Source of the DNA: Phoronis australis
Taxonomy: Eukaryota; Phoronida; Phoronidae
NCBI GenBank assembly: GCA_002633005.1
Contig: NMRA01000019.1
Location: 386,229-450,228 of the forward strand
Reading direction: 5' to 3'
Length of the DNA stretch: 64,000 nt
The notes beneath the pieces are model-generated. The model was not told the origin of the DNA. It made no database searches and was given only the letters and a program-made list of their open reading frames with translations. The position numbers and the translations under genes were made by a program. Of this stretch, positions 52,745-64,000 are shown one piece after another. Within the stretch, counting starts at the first letter, position 1. Each line of letters starts with the position of its first letter.

Positions 52745-53028
52745 TCAATTGAACAAAAGGTCACTATAGAAACTTAGCAGGCTAATAATTGAGGTGTTGT
52801 AATTGGTAGTTGTTCGAATGATCTTGAAACGGTCAGCCCTTTCAAAATTTGATCGCACCATTTCATAGTATTCACCATCACTGAACGCCATCGACTTGAG
52901 GTGAGGACATCGTATTCTGAAAGAAAAGACCCAAAATACACAAGGCATCAATGAGACGGCGACCATGAATAATGTGTAGTCTGGCACAGTGCTTTCAGTA
53001 GATGATCTCTGTTTGGAAGCTTCATTGA
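52745..53028 (-). CDS. Possible last exon of a single-pass membrane protein
   Basis: Minus-strand frame from a good acceptor ('taattcttttag' before 53,028; enters in phase 1) to TGA at 52,745. About 16 polar residues (NEASKQRSSTESTVPDY) precede a hydrophobic segment (TLFMVAVSLMPCVFWVFSF), then a basic and polar tail (RIRCPHLKSMAFSDGEYYEM, ending FYSDLLFN). This is the layout of a type I membrane protein end: outer stalk, membrane span, cytoplasmic tail. No family recognised. Earlier exons would lie at higher coordinates, across the Kolobok-like insertion. A second acceptor (cttttctttcag) lies inside the frame after the membrane span. Confidence 0.35.
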
Positions 53029-53394
53029 CTAAAAGAATTAAGAAGTTTTTGACCCAGAGTTAGATCCTTTAAATTATTCAAACATTAATACTCCAAACTC
53101 GAAAGCAAAAATCAAGGAAATCACCCAGAAAAAAAGCTTTAGTAAATCCCCTTAGAGAGAAATTTCAATCTAAAAGACAAATACATAGAGAAAAAAGTCC
53201 ACTGAAACAGGCTTGATTAGAATTTTCTTTTACCCAAGAAAACTGTGGATTGTGTGCAGGGAATTAATGTGTTTAAAGGAGCATGCCACCCAAAAAACAA
53301 CCTAATTTGTATCACTTTAGATCGAGTAATTCTACTCCATATCGACACGTACAGTTGCGTTACCTGACACCTGTCAGCATACGGAGGTGTTGAA

Positions 53395-53576
53395 TGTGAC
53401 GTGATGTTCGATTACACGTTTTATTCGGATTATTGGACTTTAGTCGTAATGATAGTTTAGTCAGAGCTACTTCCCGTTGTCATCAATTTCCTGCCGTGTC
53501 TCAGACCATGAGGTCATGATATAATAAAGTGATGTTTTATTAGTTAAAATCTACAAGTTAACAGCAATTCGTTACA
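53395..53576 (+). repeat. 5' LTR of a Ty3/gypsy element
   Basis: 182 bp beginning TGTGACG, where homology with Kolobok copy 1 stops, and ending TTACA. AATAAA lies at 53,523-53,528. Directly after it, 'tggtggcagcgtgaac' is a typical gypsy-type tRNA primer binding site. The matching 3' LTR is absent, so the left edge is placed by the homology break and the TG...CA convention. Confidence 0.65.
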
Positions 53577-53766
53577 TGGTGGCAGCGTGAACAGGACCCT
53601 GACGAACCACTGAAGAGACGAGGAGACCAATGAAAAAGCATTGTGGTTTTGCTCATTAATCCCTAAACTAGTGAGCCTGATCTGGTGAGTCTATTCCAGT
53701 TTTTACTCTGACTTGACTTTGAAGACGTGCTTAAGAAGTCCCTGGTGTCTCAGATTGCGACTCACG

Positions 53767-56435
53767 ATGGCCCACGCTTATGGTCTACCCCCTCCCTCCC
53801 CTTTGGATTTGCACTCCAACAATGTGGCAGAAGGATGGAGGAAATTCCGGAATGCTTGGGCGAATTACTCGCTGGCATCGGAACTAAACAAGAAGCCGGA
53901 AAATGTCCAGGTAGCAACACTCCTTACTGTAATTCGAGAAGAAGCAAGAGATCTTTTCTACACCTTCGACATGACTGATGCTGAAAGAGAACAGATTGGT
54001 GCTGTAATGGACAGGTTTGCGGCGTATAGCGAACCAAAAAAGAACACCCCATTTGAGAGATACTGCTTTAATAAGTGCGTACAGGAACCAGGTGAATCGT
54101 ATGAGCAGTACAAGACGGCTTTGCGAAAATTGGCCGAGAGGTGTGAGTTTGCTGACATCACGCCAGATGACATACTCAGAGATCGTTTGGTATTCGGCAT
54201 TAGAGATCCCAAGGTACGTGAACGCCTCAGAGAAGCTTCACTGACGTTGAAAAAAACCGATGAGATTTGCAGGGCAGCCGAATCAACATCAGCACAGATG
54301 AAGTTGGTTGGAGAGGCTACAACGGGCGTCCATGCAGACAACACTAGAAAGAAGAACCAGACAACCCAAAGGAACAAAAAAAAACAGACACAGACAAGCA
54401 AACAGCATGAGTGTCAAACTGTGGACTCAAGCATGGTGAAAAATGTCCTGCGAAAGGAAAGCAATGCAATAAATGCAGAAAATAAAAACCATTTCGCGGT
54501 TAAATGTTGGAGTGACGCATTTACACAGAAGGCCAATGCATTGTATGAAGAGGACCACCCCCAAACGTACGCAATCTCCAATATGGGAGAGCTTTCGCCT
54601 CGACAGATAATAACACTTTGTCTTGAAAACGGAAATTTTGTGCAGTTTCAGATAGACAGTGGAGCTGACACATCGGTTATCCCAGTCCACATCTACAAAG
54701 AAGCTACAGGTGACCATACACTGGGCAAACTGGGGTCAGTGGCATCGTGCATAGAGGCGTATGGAGGAAGCAAACTTCAGACAATGGGTCAAGTGATTCT
54801 CGGTGTTTCGAGATTTGATAGAAGATGCAACATCAGATGTCTAGTGGTGGACAATCCAAATGGAAGACCCCTGCTAGGGGAAAAGGCGTGCGTTGGTTTG
54901 AAAGTACTCAAATACACAGATAACGACGATATGAGACGACCCTACCCTAAGGATGCCAAGATATTCAAGATTACCATGGCGACGGCATCAAAACCAGTTT
55001 CAAAAGAAGATTTTGTAAAAGCATTCCCAGATGTATTCAGTGACAAGGTGGGAAAGCTTGAAGGGGAGCACCGCATCAGACTGGATGACAGTGTGCCAGC
55101 TGTACAACATGCACCAGTGCCCCTCAGGGAACCCTTGAAAGCAAAGCTGGAAGTTCTTGTCAAGGATGGGATCATTGCCCCCATTGAAGAGCCCACGGAG
55201 TGGATTAACTCTATGGTTGTTGTCCGTAAAAAAGACAATGACCTGCGCATATGTTTGGACCCCAAACACCTGAATGAGGCCATTCTTCGAGAGCACTACG
55301 AGATGCCAACAGTGGAAGACATCGCTACCACATTGCACAACGCAAAAGTATTTTCCGTGCTGGACGTGACCAAAGGTTTTTGGCATGTACCTTTAAGTGA
55401 AGAATCATCCTGGTTGACAACCTTTCACACACCCTTTGGGAGATATAGTTGACTTCGACTCCCTTTTGGAATAAAGTCGGCACCTGAAGTATTTCAGAGG
55501 AAAACACACGAGCTTATACAACGTTTACGTGGCGTTGAGGTTCAGGCGGACGACTTCTTGGTAGTCGGTTTTGGGGACACTACAGAAGAAGCTGTACGTG
55601 ATCACGACAACAATCTCTCTACATTTTTACAACGATGCAAGGACAAGCATGTAGTACTGAACCGTAAGAAATTCAAGTTCAGGCAATCCTCTGTGGAATT
55701 CATCGGTCACATAGCCTCAGACAAAGGTATCCAGGCCGACCCAAGTAAAATCCAGAAGACGTCAAGGGTGTCCAGAGACTCTTAGGTATGGCACAATACT
55801 TGGGTAAGTTTTTGCCCAACCTCTCCAGTATTGTGGAACCTTTGAGAGCGCTTACAAGAAAGGAAGTTCCTTGGTCCTGGGATGTGCAACAGGTGCAGGC
55901 ATTTGATAAACTCAAGCAGGCCATCGCAAGTACTCCTGTTCTGCGATACTACAACCTGGATGAAGAGCTGACGATACAGTGCGATGCATCCCAGTCCGGA
56001 CTTGGCGCAGCGTTGTTACAGAATGGACAACCCGTGGCCTATGCATCTCGAGCACTTACTTCAGCAGAGCAAAACTATGCTCAAATCGAGAAAGAGCTAT
56101 TGGCCATTGTCTTTGCCTGTGAGTGGTTCAACACATACATCTATGGTAGGGATCAGGTGATTGTCAACACAGATCACAAACCCTTGGAAACGATTGCGAA
56201 GAAGGCCTTGTATCAGTTACCGAAAAGGCTACAGCGCATGTTCCTAAGGCTACAGAAATATGCATTAACCATTACGTACGTTAAAGGAGAGAGCCTTTTC
56301 TTAGCGGATACTCTAAGTAGAGCATATCTGAAAGATACCTGTGAGGTGAAAGAGGTAGTGACAGTCAACCATGTACAAGAATCGGATGCTTTGACAACTG
56401 ACCTTTGGAGACAATTGGCAGCAGAGTCAGCCGAG
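53767..56435 (+). pseudogene. Ty3/gypsy retrotransposon gag-pol, truncated and broken
   Basis: Best start is ATG 53,767 (MAHAYGLPPP); the same frame opens at 53,713. Order: Gag (KNTPFERYCFNKCVQEPGES), a degraded CCHC zinc-knuckle region (54,410-54,510), aspartic protease (DSGADTS at 54,655), RT (SVLDVTKGFWHVPL near 55,363; LPFGIKSAPEVFQR; QADDFLVVG near 55,549) and RNase H (QCDASQSGLGAAL; VNTDHKPLETI; LADTLSRA). Breaks: a TGA codon at 55,450 within RT, where relatives have a sense codon, and a small deletion with frameshift near 55,755-55,760. Integrase, polypurine tract and 3' LTR are absent. The pol frame runs into Kolobok sequence at 56,436, so the last residues before the stop at 56,471 are foreign. 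Not functional. Confidence 0.9.
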
Positions 56436-56700
56436 TTTCACAACAGTATCTGCCAGCAAATACTAAATTAGCATGAGCTCACATGGCCTCGGTGTCCCGT
56501 CAATTAGTTTTATTGTACCTAAAGCCGGTTACGCAGTGATTTATTCATTGCTGGCTTCTCAAATTATTTGCACTCACGAACACTCCAAAGGCATTACAAA
56601 TTGCATCTAATGAGACAGACTTTGTTTCAGTTTTATATAAGTATTGGTTAGGGTGAGAATAATTCATTTTGAAACAGAACACTCAGTAATAAACACCAAC

Positions 56701-56872
56701 ATGGCAACTCGCAGTCCCAACTTAGGATGAGCTAGAGCTCATCAGTCCCAACTTCACAGGTTGATCGTTGAGTTTTACAAGCTATCAATTCGAACAGGAA
56801 TACAGTGATGAAGAAATACTAGAGACTGGTGCCGTGAACAAGCTTAGACAACGGAACGTATGGAGTTATTTG
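56701..56872 (+). pseudogene. Acidic YQFE first exon, copy 2, degenerate
   Basis: Counterpart of 16,678-16,851. It begins ATGGCAACTCGCAG and keeps 'tatcaattcgaacaggaata' and 'gatgaagaaatactagag', but early stops and a small duplication break the frame. The splice donor after 'gagttatttg' survives as GTAAGC. A 25-nt piece of repeat family E follows near 56,903. Confidence 0.55.
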
Positions 56873-56943
56873 GTAAGCCGGCACTGTCGACGTTAGGCAA
56901 TGACCATCGCCTCTGTTGGCCCCGACTCATACTTGCTATTTAC

Positions 56944-57078
56944 AGTGTACATTTCATTTTTCACTACCGTGAGCCACTTCCTAAGCATTTCGGACTCTCG
57001 AGGAAGTAAAAAAAACGATATACCTGCTTTCCTGGCAGCTGTTTAGTTCGGACAAGTGGGAACGATGCACCGCAACAT
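56944..57078 (-). pseudogene. THAP first exon, copy 2, degenerate
   Basis: Counterpart of 16,140-16,276 on the opposite strand. ATG at 57,078 opens MLRCIVPTCPN, then a stop. The T run in this copy also disrupts the frame. The downstream part 'cttaggaagtggctcacggt' and the GTAAAT donor are kept. Confidence 0.6.
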
Positions 57079-57255
57079 AGCAGCATTCACTCTGCATATG
57101 AACCACTGACGTCGCTAGCGTCGTTTCTCACCTTCCTCACAGGTTAACGCGACACCTCTTGGCAAGGTAAGGTCGACCGTATGCGAGGCGATGTGGATAC
57201 AGACCGATTAAGACGGCAAAAAAGACTAATTAAATCGGGTGGCATTCTCCTTTAA

Positions 57256-60200
57256 TAGTTGATCATTCTTGTGTGCCATTGACACTAGAATTTAAAGAAT
57301 AAAACAAAGGGCAATGGCAATGGAAATTTCGTAATTTGTTATTACAGGATAAAGCATTTATTACAACACTTCAACAAGCATTTCTTGATGTAAAAACTCA
57401 ATACCATATTCCTGTCAACAATTTGGGGGCTATCAATACTTATTAAAATGAAGCAATTCAATTAGTAATTGATGACCAGGTCTCCGTTAATGTTTTGTTG
57501 ATGGAAATGAGATTTAGAAGTATTGTTTTATTCTGTTCATAGGAAAACAGATGGTTGACACAGTGACTAAATTCCAGAATGAAATACCTGGTAAGAGGAT
57601 ACCACAGTTATAGATCAACAAAGAGTTGGAAACAGAGCATTTTCATTGAGAATAGTATTCTAAAAGGATTATAGTTTTTGATGACTGGAATAATAAATTT
57701 GGCCCTCAACTAGCCCACATATTGTCAGATAGACAGGCTTCAGGGAATTGGAAGGTAGAGTTGCATTTAAAGACTTGTCGGTATACTCAAAAAAATAAAA
57801 AATACAAGTGCCCTAATTCAAATGGTTTCAATATGGAATTTAACTTTTTGTTGATGAAGATCTGGATGTTTCTGTACTCTGTCATATTAACTGTTGTGAC
57901 AACAAGAAATACCTTGAATTATAACTCTGCTATGTAAACAAGATAAACCTAGGCAATTTACAGTGTTAAAAATTGGTGGGCAATTACGTTAACTTACTGA
58001 ACTGCATTATATAAAGTGACAACGTCCTGTATTGTAAACAGAATTAGGACACTTTTCTTGACATAATTATCTGAATGACTGCCCAACAGAATAACTTTTT
58101 AAAATAATATAAAAGAATACAAACACTGCTCTGCATTTTCTGGAAAATAAGGATCAGAAATTAACGATTTTTACCATCAACATATTTTTCAAAAGCATAG
58201 CAAATGTCAGACAAACAATCACTTTTCAGCGTGAGAAATTAACAACTGTTAGTATTATGTAGTCATTCAGGGTATGGTAAAATGTTAAGAACTTAAGTAC
58301 TAGTCCACGAGAGCACCAACCATGAGCGGCAAGGTGGGGGTCAGCCGATTTTCACCAAATTTGGCACATATGTAGTCCTATGGGATCTATAAACAGCGGT
58401 AAAATATTTCCTCAAAATATTGTTTTTCTAAAGTTATAGGTTCAAACACATTTTACGTTTTCGCAGCCATGTTTTCACGGTATAAAAACTGTCCAGTTTC
58501 AACTGTTCATATTTTTCCTTGAATGAAAGCTATTGATTTATTATTCACTTGGCATTGTTTAGTGGTGCCTATAGATTGTTACGCAGATGTCTTGAAACAC
58601 GATTCCGATTTACCGCCCTCATTTAGTAGTTTTACTACACTGCCCCCCGTTATGCCATTTTGAGGTTGTGTTCAGTACACTGCTGTACCAAATCTGCCCC
58701 CACTGTTATGAGAATGAAACTTAGCCAAAATGTTGACAAAACATGTTACTTTCATTTCATAAAATAAAAACTTTGTCAGCCAGTTTATTAGTTATATATT
58801 TTGGCACCTCAAATGTACTAAAATGAGAAATTTTCATATATCTGAGATCGATGCGTGAGCACCGTAAAATCCGATTGTCCTTCATGTTTTTCGATATTTT
58901 GCAACAAGTTAGTTCCTCCTGAATGTTTTGAACGTTTTACTACTGATCACTTAGGGCTATAGTACCCCTAAATACCATACATGGCTCCATTTTGTAAAAA
59001 GCCGATTATGTCCTCCACAGTGAACAGGGTTAGACATGAACTCGACAAATGTAGGTTATTTTGATTTACAGTTGTTTTACTTTGCAATTTCCTCATGGGT
59101 ATTTCTTCACACATACTCAAGTCAGATTTTCTGTTGATCAAGTGTTCATGCAATGCATTGTAATATCAAATGAAGGATAAGTTTGGTTGCATGACCGCAA
59201 TTTTTCCCACGACTTAAAACAAAAGACCGCAGAAATTTTCCTGACGAAATACCGGGTTTGCAGTTCTGTAAAAACATTCGAATGACAAGACAAACTCCAC
59301 CACTGTCCATGGCAACTCGTCGCATGTTTTTCGCCCATCGGTCCTATCATTGTTTTCCTTTGTTGTGTCATTGTTGGATGTAACAACACAGGTCGCATGG
59401 ATATAGAACCTTGCGTACATCAGACCGTTGCCGATAAGTGCTCGTCATTATATCTTTATTATAACAACGGAAACAATGAAGATGCTAATCTATTGTTCTC
59501 TATGCGACCAGGTTTCCCGTGGATGACCACAGAAGAGGAATCCCAAACTATCCACAAACAATGACCACGCACCTTAGTAACTATTACCGCGCACACGAAT
59601 CCTTTCCGTAGAACCTAAACACCAAATTTTTATATCCGTGTATTGTGTTGTATTGCTCATGGTAGGGGTTCAGACTATGTTGTATTAAGATTCCAATCCC
59701 CAACCCCCTAATATGTAGTTTGAGTAAAATTTCTAGACAATGCGGTTTTATAGATTTATTCTCCTTCAAATGAAGAGTAAAAATCAAATTCTGCACAGGT
59801 TTTTTAAAAGTAATCACTTATTGGAAGATCACACATCTAAAAAATAAACAATGTTTGACAATTTTGTTCATTATCTTATTTGAAAATTGCCTACCTCACA
59901 GACAACTCATCTAAGCTGAAAATATTCCTTGTGAAAAAATATAAAATACCAACCAGAGACTTGTGTACTACAAAATATGTTTTCGTAATACAATGCAAAG
60001 ATAACTGTACAGTCAAAAGTGCAAATGTTATCACTCTAATAAAAAGTTGCCTTCTAGATCTTTTCAACACTCTAATTGCTACAGGACAGAGTCAACCACA
60101 CAAAGCTCATAAAGTCAGGGAATTACATTTAAGGTGACGTAGTCTCACTGCGAAAAAGTAATTTCGCAATATCGCTGACAACACTGGAAATCTCTTCTTC

Positions 60201-61405
60201 ACAAACTTGAGGTAGCTGTATTTACCACACCAATGTTCTTATCAAAACTAACCACCACAATATGAAAAATTGGCTTGTCGGTTCCAGTTAGGCAGCATTT
60301 TACAATAAAATGGTCATGAAAAAATACTTTTGCAACATGGTTTGCATTACAATTGCCCTACGATTACAGTTGTACATACATACTAGACCAGCAACAAAAT
60401 TACCCATGGGAACCATAAAATGGTCAATTCGCCAAAAAACAAGAAGCCACCAGAGCTAATGTGCCAATACTTTTCAGTACTGCAACAAAAAATCATTTGA
60501 AGTGGACATAAACTCGCCTAAAATCACATAAAACAACTTTTAATTTAGATATTTTACCATCACAAAATAGGTATTACTTCCAGGTCACTTTTGAGCAATT
60601 TCAGAACTTTGAAAGATCTGGCAATATGCAATTGCTAAAGACCAGACTAATAGTGTGCGATTTTATACACACAGCATGGTCTCAAGGAATAGCAAACTGT
60701 CAATTCGCTACAATTCCAGAAATCACTTCCCATCTGGATAAGGAACAAACTGAGCAAAGTTTATAGAGGTAAATGGTCTAAATCAAAACTTATTACCTCC
60801 TGGACAGAATATGGGTTTATAACCCAGGCAGAAAGATAAGTTAACAAAACCAGCCTAACTGCAACAGGGTCTCAAATTTCAGTAATATATACCCATTTAC
60901 AAACAAAAATCTATAATGGTAAATAAAATGCGGAAACATAAATTCAGATCAATTACACATCTTCAAGGAAAAGGAATAGTACAGTGGTCAGAAATCATCT
61001 AAATGTGATGGCCACACTGAGAAATCCTGTCAGACCAAAAAATCCAGTGGCTAAACAAAATGAACAATGTACCATTACCATGTGGCCCAGGATCATAATC
61101 CGTGCCTGGACAAAAATTCAGTCTTAGACTAGGTAAATTTTAGATTTGTGCTGTTCACACAAGCAGTTCTGGTGCAAACAAAGCTTGCGACAACACACAA
61201 GCCTACTTCCCTACACAGCTGTGCTGATACAATAATGCCCCCACTGGATTTAGCAGATCTGCCAGAGTATTTACAGGTCCAGCCACTGTACTGTTTCCTC
61301 CCTTTGAATTTTTACAATGCTACATCCTTGACAATCGCAGATTGCCTCTTTCTATGCATACTCCACTTCCTCTGTCCCAGTTTCCCCACATTTGCTGAAA
61401 GTGGC
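57256..61405. other. Intergenic, nothing firm
   Basis: AT-rich. 58,320-58,345 ('gcggcaaggtgggggtcagc') recurs on minus at 63,282-63,307, a short shared repeat core. Open frames here lack motifs and splice support. AATAAA on minus at 59,756-59,761 is a possible distal poly(A) signal for the minus-strand gene above. Confidence 0.35.
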
Positions 61406-61410
61406 CTATC

Positions 61411-61677
61411 TCAACAAATTACTTTGGACCTGTTGTGGTATAAGCCAGTAATCTTTGGCAAGTACTTTTTCCCCAACTCGTTCCTCAAGCTACAAATTCT
61501 CTTTGACATATCTTCTGGGAGTAGACTTTTCAGCCTCTCTCTAGCCCCCTCACTTAGTTGTCCAGAAGGGTACCTTCTTGCTGGTTGTGAACTTTTCCAT
61601 ACCCAACCTTTACTAATAATCAGCAAGTCTCCAACTTCAGCAGAAGCCACTTCTTCAGCATAAGCCTTTCCTGATTC
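61411..61677 (-). CDS. Possible terminal exon, unknown product
   Basis: 89 codons including the stop, in phase 0 after the acceptor 'ttaatacaattttag'. Encodes ESGKAYAEEVASAEVGDLLI, then SKGWVWKSSQPARRYPSGQL, GARERLKSLLPEDMSKRI and KKYLPKITGLYHNRSKVIC. Charged, balanced composition with few repeats looks coding. The 171-codon frame on the opposite strand is Leu/Ser/Phe-rich and is the likely shadow. No family recognised. Confidence 0.4.
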   Translation of the reverse strand, partial: ESGKAYAEEVASAEVGDLLIISKGWVWKSSQPARRYPSGQLSEGARERLKSLLPEDMSKRICSLRNELGKKYLPKITGLYHNRSKVIC

Positions 61678-62107
61678 CTAAAATTGTATTAATGAAAAAA
61701 TTAAACATATTAAATTTAATGTGGCCATTTCGGCTCAGAAAATATGAATACCAAGCTAAAGTGAAGGCACCAATATTTTTGACGGCTTTAGCATGTTTAA
61801 TTAACTTCATAATCGCAGAAATTCATTGGCAGACATAACATACTCCCTAGTCTCTAAAAGTAGTTCATGGGCAGAAGTCATGTTACACATTTGGTGGTTG
61901 TTATGAAAAGTTATGATGACTACCTATTTTCTATGCCAATGTATACATGTAGTTGCATAAACATCAACACATTTGAATAAGATATGATTAAGCAATAAGG
62001 CCCAAGTTATAAGCAATCACGGTGTGACAATAAAAGTATTTTTGCATGAATGACGTGCTTCTAAAAATATTCCTCAGGGTCAGACCCTGGAGTTTAGTGA
62101 TTCCTAC

Positions 62108-62165
62108 CTGAGCTCACACGAAGCAGGACGTTGTCGTTGAACCTTGACTTAACGTCTTTGGTCAT
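62108..62165 (-). CDS. Possible first exon, unknown product
   Basis: From ATG 62,165 (context aaaATGA): MTKDVKSRFNDNVLLRVSS, then donor GTAGGA, leaving in phase 1. It does not join the phase-0 exon at 61,677 in frame, so at least one exon would have to lie between, or the two are unrelated. The frame 5' of it (62,340-62,410, reading HLIRVRGADVEVERVLLSPE) is open briefly and may be untranslated or a separate piece. Confidence 0.25.
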
Positions 62166-62419
62166 TTTTCAGACCTCTATCAGGCTCTATCAGATTTCTC
62201 CTCTAGTGTGCAGTGGATGTTCTCAGTGTCTTTGGCGACAGCAATATATCTCGAGTGTTGTAACGATGATTCGGGCAAGTGAATCTAATAAGGTAGATTA
62301 TGTAGCTCCTGCTCCACACCTGCCTCCGAGGCAGACACTGAGACAGACTACTTCTCAGGACTCAGGAGGACACGTTCCACCTCCACATCAGCTCCACGTA
62401 CTCTTATAAGGTGCTCAAA

Positions 62420-64000
62420 TGTCTCGCTCTATACCTTGTGCATTTCCCAAGAGTTTCCAAAGTTGTTTCTCTCCGCAATTTGTAGAAATACCACATTCGA
62501 TGCGACTGGCAGTGCCAGATAAATAGATAAATTCGCAAACCCGCACTTTAGGTCAGCCATCATTCAACTAACGCATTGTAAGCTTTAGTTTGGTATTCAG
62601 ACGAGTTGGATGAACAAATTTAGTATAATTTCATATTTTAGTGGGAAATGCTAGTGTCTTTAAAATTAATTAAAAACATTTAAGCAAACCAATTCTTTTA
62701 ATTGTTGTATTATACCACGGCATATTAATGCGTAGAAACGGCGCACAACTAGTGACTGGTTTAACATGACAAATACACATACGCGGTCTGAAAATAGTGA
62801 AATTCAGACACCTATTACCAAGCCTGCCTGAAGGGCTGACAAAGTTTTTATTGTATTAATTTCAAGGGCATGGAGTCTTCTACATGTCCATGTTATTATT
62901 TTTAGTTTTCTCGCGGGGGCAGCTTCGCTATAAGGGTACAACTTACTGCTGGTTTTTCACAAGAAGGAAAGGTACCTCCACGGAAACAGTTCCAGTGTTA
63001 CCATGGTAACAGATATTGCAGTGTCGGTGCCGTTTTTACTGACATTGGTCATGAACCTATCGTGTGATATCAAAATTGTTCAGAAACGATTCTGTTTGAA
63101 GCAGAAACTGGAGTAGAAAATTTGGTCAAAAATGACTCATTCCACAACAAGAAATTGCCTCATTTTGCCCCCAAGAACACTTCCCTTGTATCTCCTAAAC
63201 CACCAAACTTTGTGGGGTCATACTTCACCCAATTTCTCTCATCCCTAATGTGATTTATCAGACTAAACATGGATCTGAATGGCTGACCCCCCACCTTGCC
63301 GCTTGTTGGCTGTACAGTGGTCGGTGGATCCGTGGACTGATACTTAAGAAAAAAAATTACCAAAATTGGTCTCTTCGGCATTATTCATAGGGTTCGTTTT
63401 ATGAATGCTCGCAATTTGTCAAAATCACTGTCTCGTGGCACTGCCATGGTATAGATCTTCTTATGATACAGCAAATATTTCATGCTACTAATCTTTTACA
63501 AAAAAACGAAGATATTTAATTTTACTATTTCACTTGTCTGGTCGGCCATAGTGCATCCTAAATTGTTACGATTTTAGTTATTTTTTCTTTTTCATATATT
63601 TATCATCATTGATAAACAAGATTTTACCGTTTGGTAGTTAGTGTAATGACCTCGTATGCTACACGTAAAATGCAGACCACTGTGAAGAATATCCAGGAAA
63701 TAGGACTTAAGCAGACATATTGGTACTAAGATGGCTGGAATACAACTCAAAAGCGCTGCACTAATTCCAAAGATAATGGTCATTAACTAAAGATTCCTGC
63801 AAAAAGCCAACATGCTCATTACTTGAAACCATATTTCCTCAGAATTGAGCTGCCAAAAGCCGGAAAAAAAGGAATTAAGTCACTGAACATCATAAAATAA
63901 TGTTGATTATATTCCCTTCATTACCAACGAGAACATGGAAACCATCAGCAACTCGAGAAGAGGTTTCCAGTTTATTGCAAATTCAAAAATGGTGTATGTA
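62420..64000. other. Intergenic, nothing recognised
   Basis: AT-rich with no supported exon. The minus-strand frame at 63,160-63,381 overlaps the short repeat core shared with 58,330 and is not called a gene. Confidence 0.35.

Larger units (their letters stand above)
53277..57251. mobile_element. Kolobok-like DNA transposon, copy 2, split by a Ty3/gypsy element
   Basis: Flanked by TTAA at 53,273-53,276 and 57,252-57,255. Ends AGGAGCATGCCACCC (left) and AGGAGAATGCCACCC (right, read inward). 53,277-53,394 matches the right end of copy 1 (17,954 down to 17,837), and 56,436-57,251 matches 17,122 down to 15,967 without the hAT-like MITE. About 700 bp present in copy 1 is missing here, replaced by the retroelement. 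The orientation is opposite to copy 1. Confidence 0.75.

Noticed and set aside
54427-55386. Minus-strand open frames across the gypsy element
   Set aside because: Shadows of the plus-strand gag-pol coding sequence.
61148-61663. 171-codon plus-strand frame
   Set aside because: Rich in Leu, Phe, Ser and Cys, as expected for the antisense of a coding exon; the opposite strand has the better composition and an acceptor.

Overview
This is nuclear DNA of a multicellular animal, almost certainly a non-vertebrate. It is AT-rich and gene-poor, coding sequence is split by GT-AG introns, and the DNA is full of MITEs, LINE, SINE, Ty3/gypsy and Kolobok-like relics. The best host gene is an AA15 lytic polysaccharide monooxygenase, a family found in many invertebrates. 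I cannot fix the phylum; an invertebrate deuterostome or a mollusc would fit.

Layout. 1-13.9 kb is intergenic: dispersed repeats, two hairpin or long-inverted-repeat elements, tRNA-derived SINE heads and small TTAA-flanked MITEs. 13.99-33.04 kb, minus strand, is the AA15 gene: five exons found by reading the sequence, a TATA box at 33,121 and a poly(A) signal at 13,907. Its four introns hold most of the transposons there, including a Kolobok-like element (15,967-17,954) and a LINE reverse transcriptase relic (31.0-32.4 kb). 33.1-44.2 kb has no convincing gene but holds a TTAA element, a 19-bp minisatellite with outlying single copies, and a near-perfect palindrome of about 147 bp. 44.3-48.8 kb, plus strand, holds possible exons of an acidic protein whose frames do not join cleanly. 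52.7-53.0 kb, minus strand, has a possible last exon of a membrane protein. 53.28-57.25 kb is a second Kolobok-like copy, split by a truncated Ty3/gypsy element. 61.4-62.2 kb, minus strand, has two weakly supported exons. The remainder is unannotated.

How the parts relate. The two Kolobok-like copies are the most informative pair. Both have TTAA flanks and matching terminal repeats. Both keep a THAP-type first exon on one strand and an acidic YQFE-type first exon on the other, facing each other and each ending at a GT donor. That is what internal deletion of a larger element with two convergent genes would leave. Each copy was later hit by a different element, so each supplies the empty site for the other.

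Limits: all boundaries were read by eye, with no search or alignment run. Repeat family letters (C-F) are mine. Exon calls rest on splice signals, phase and family motifs, not on transcripts.
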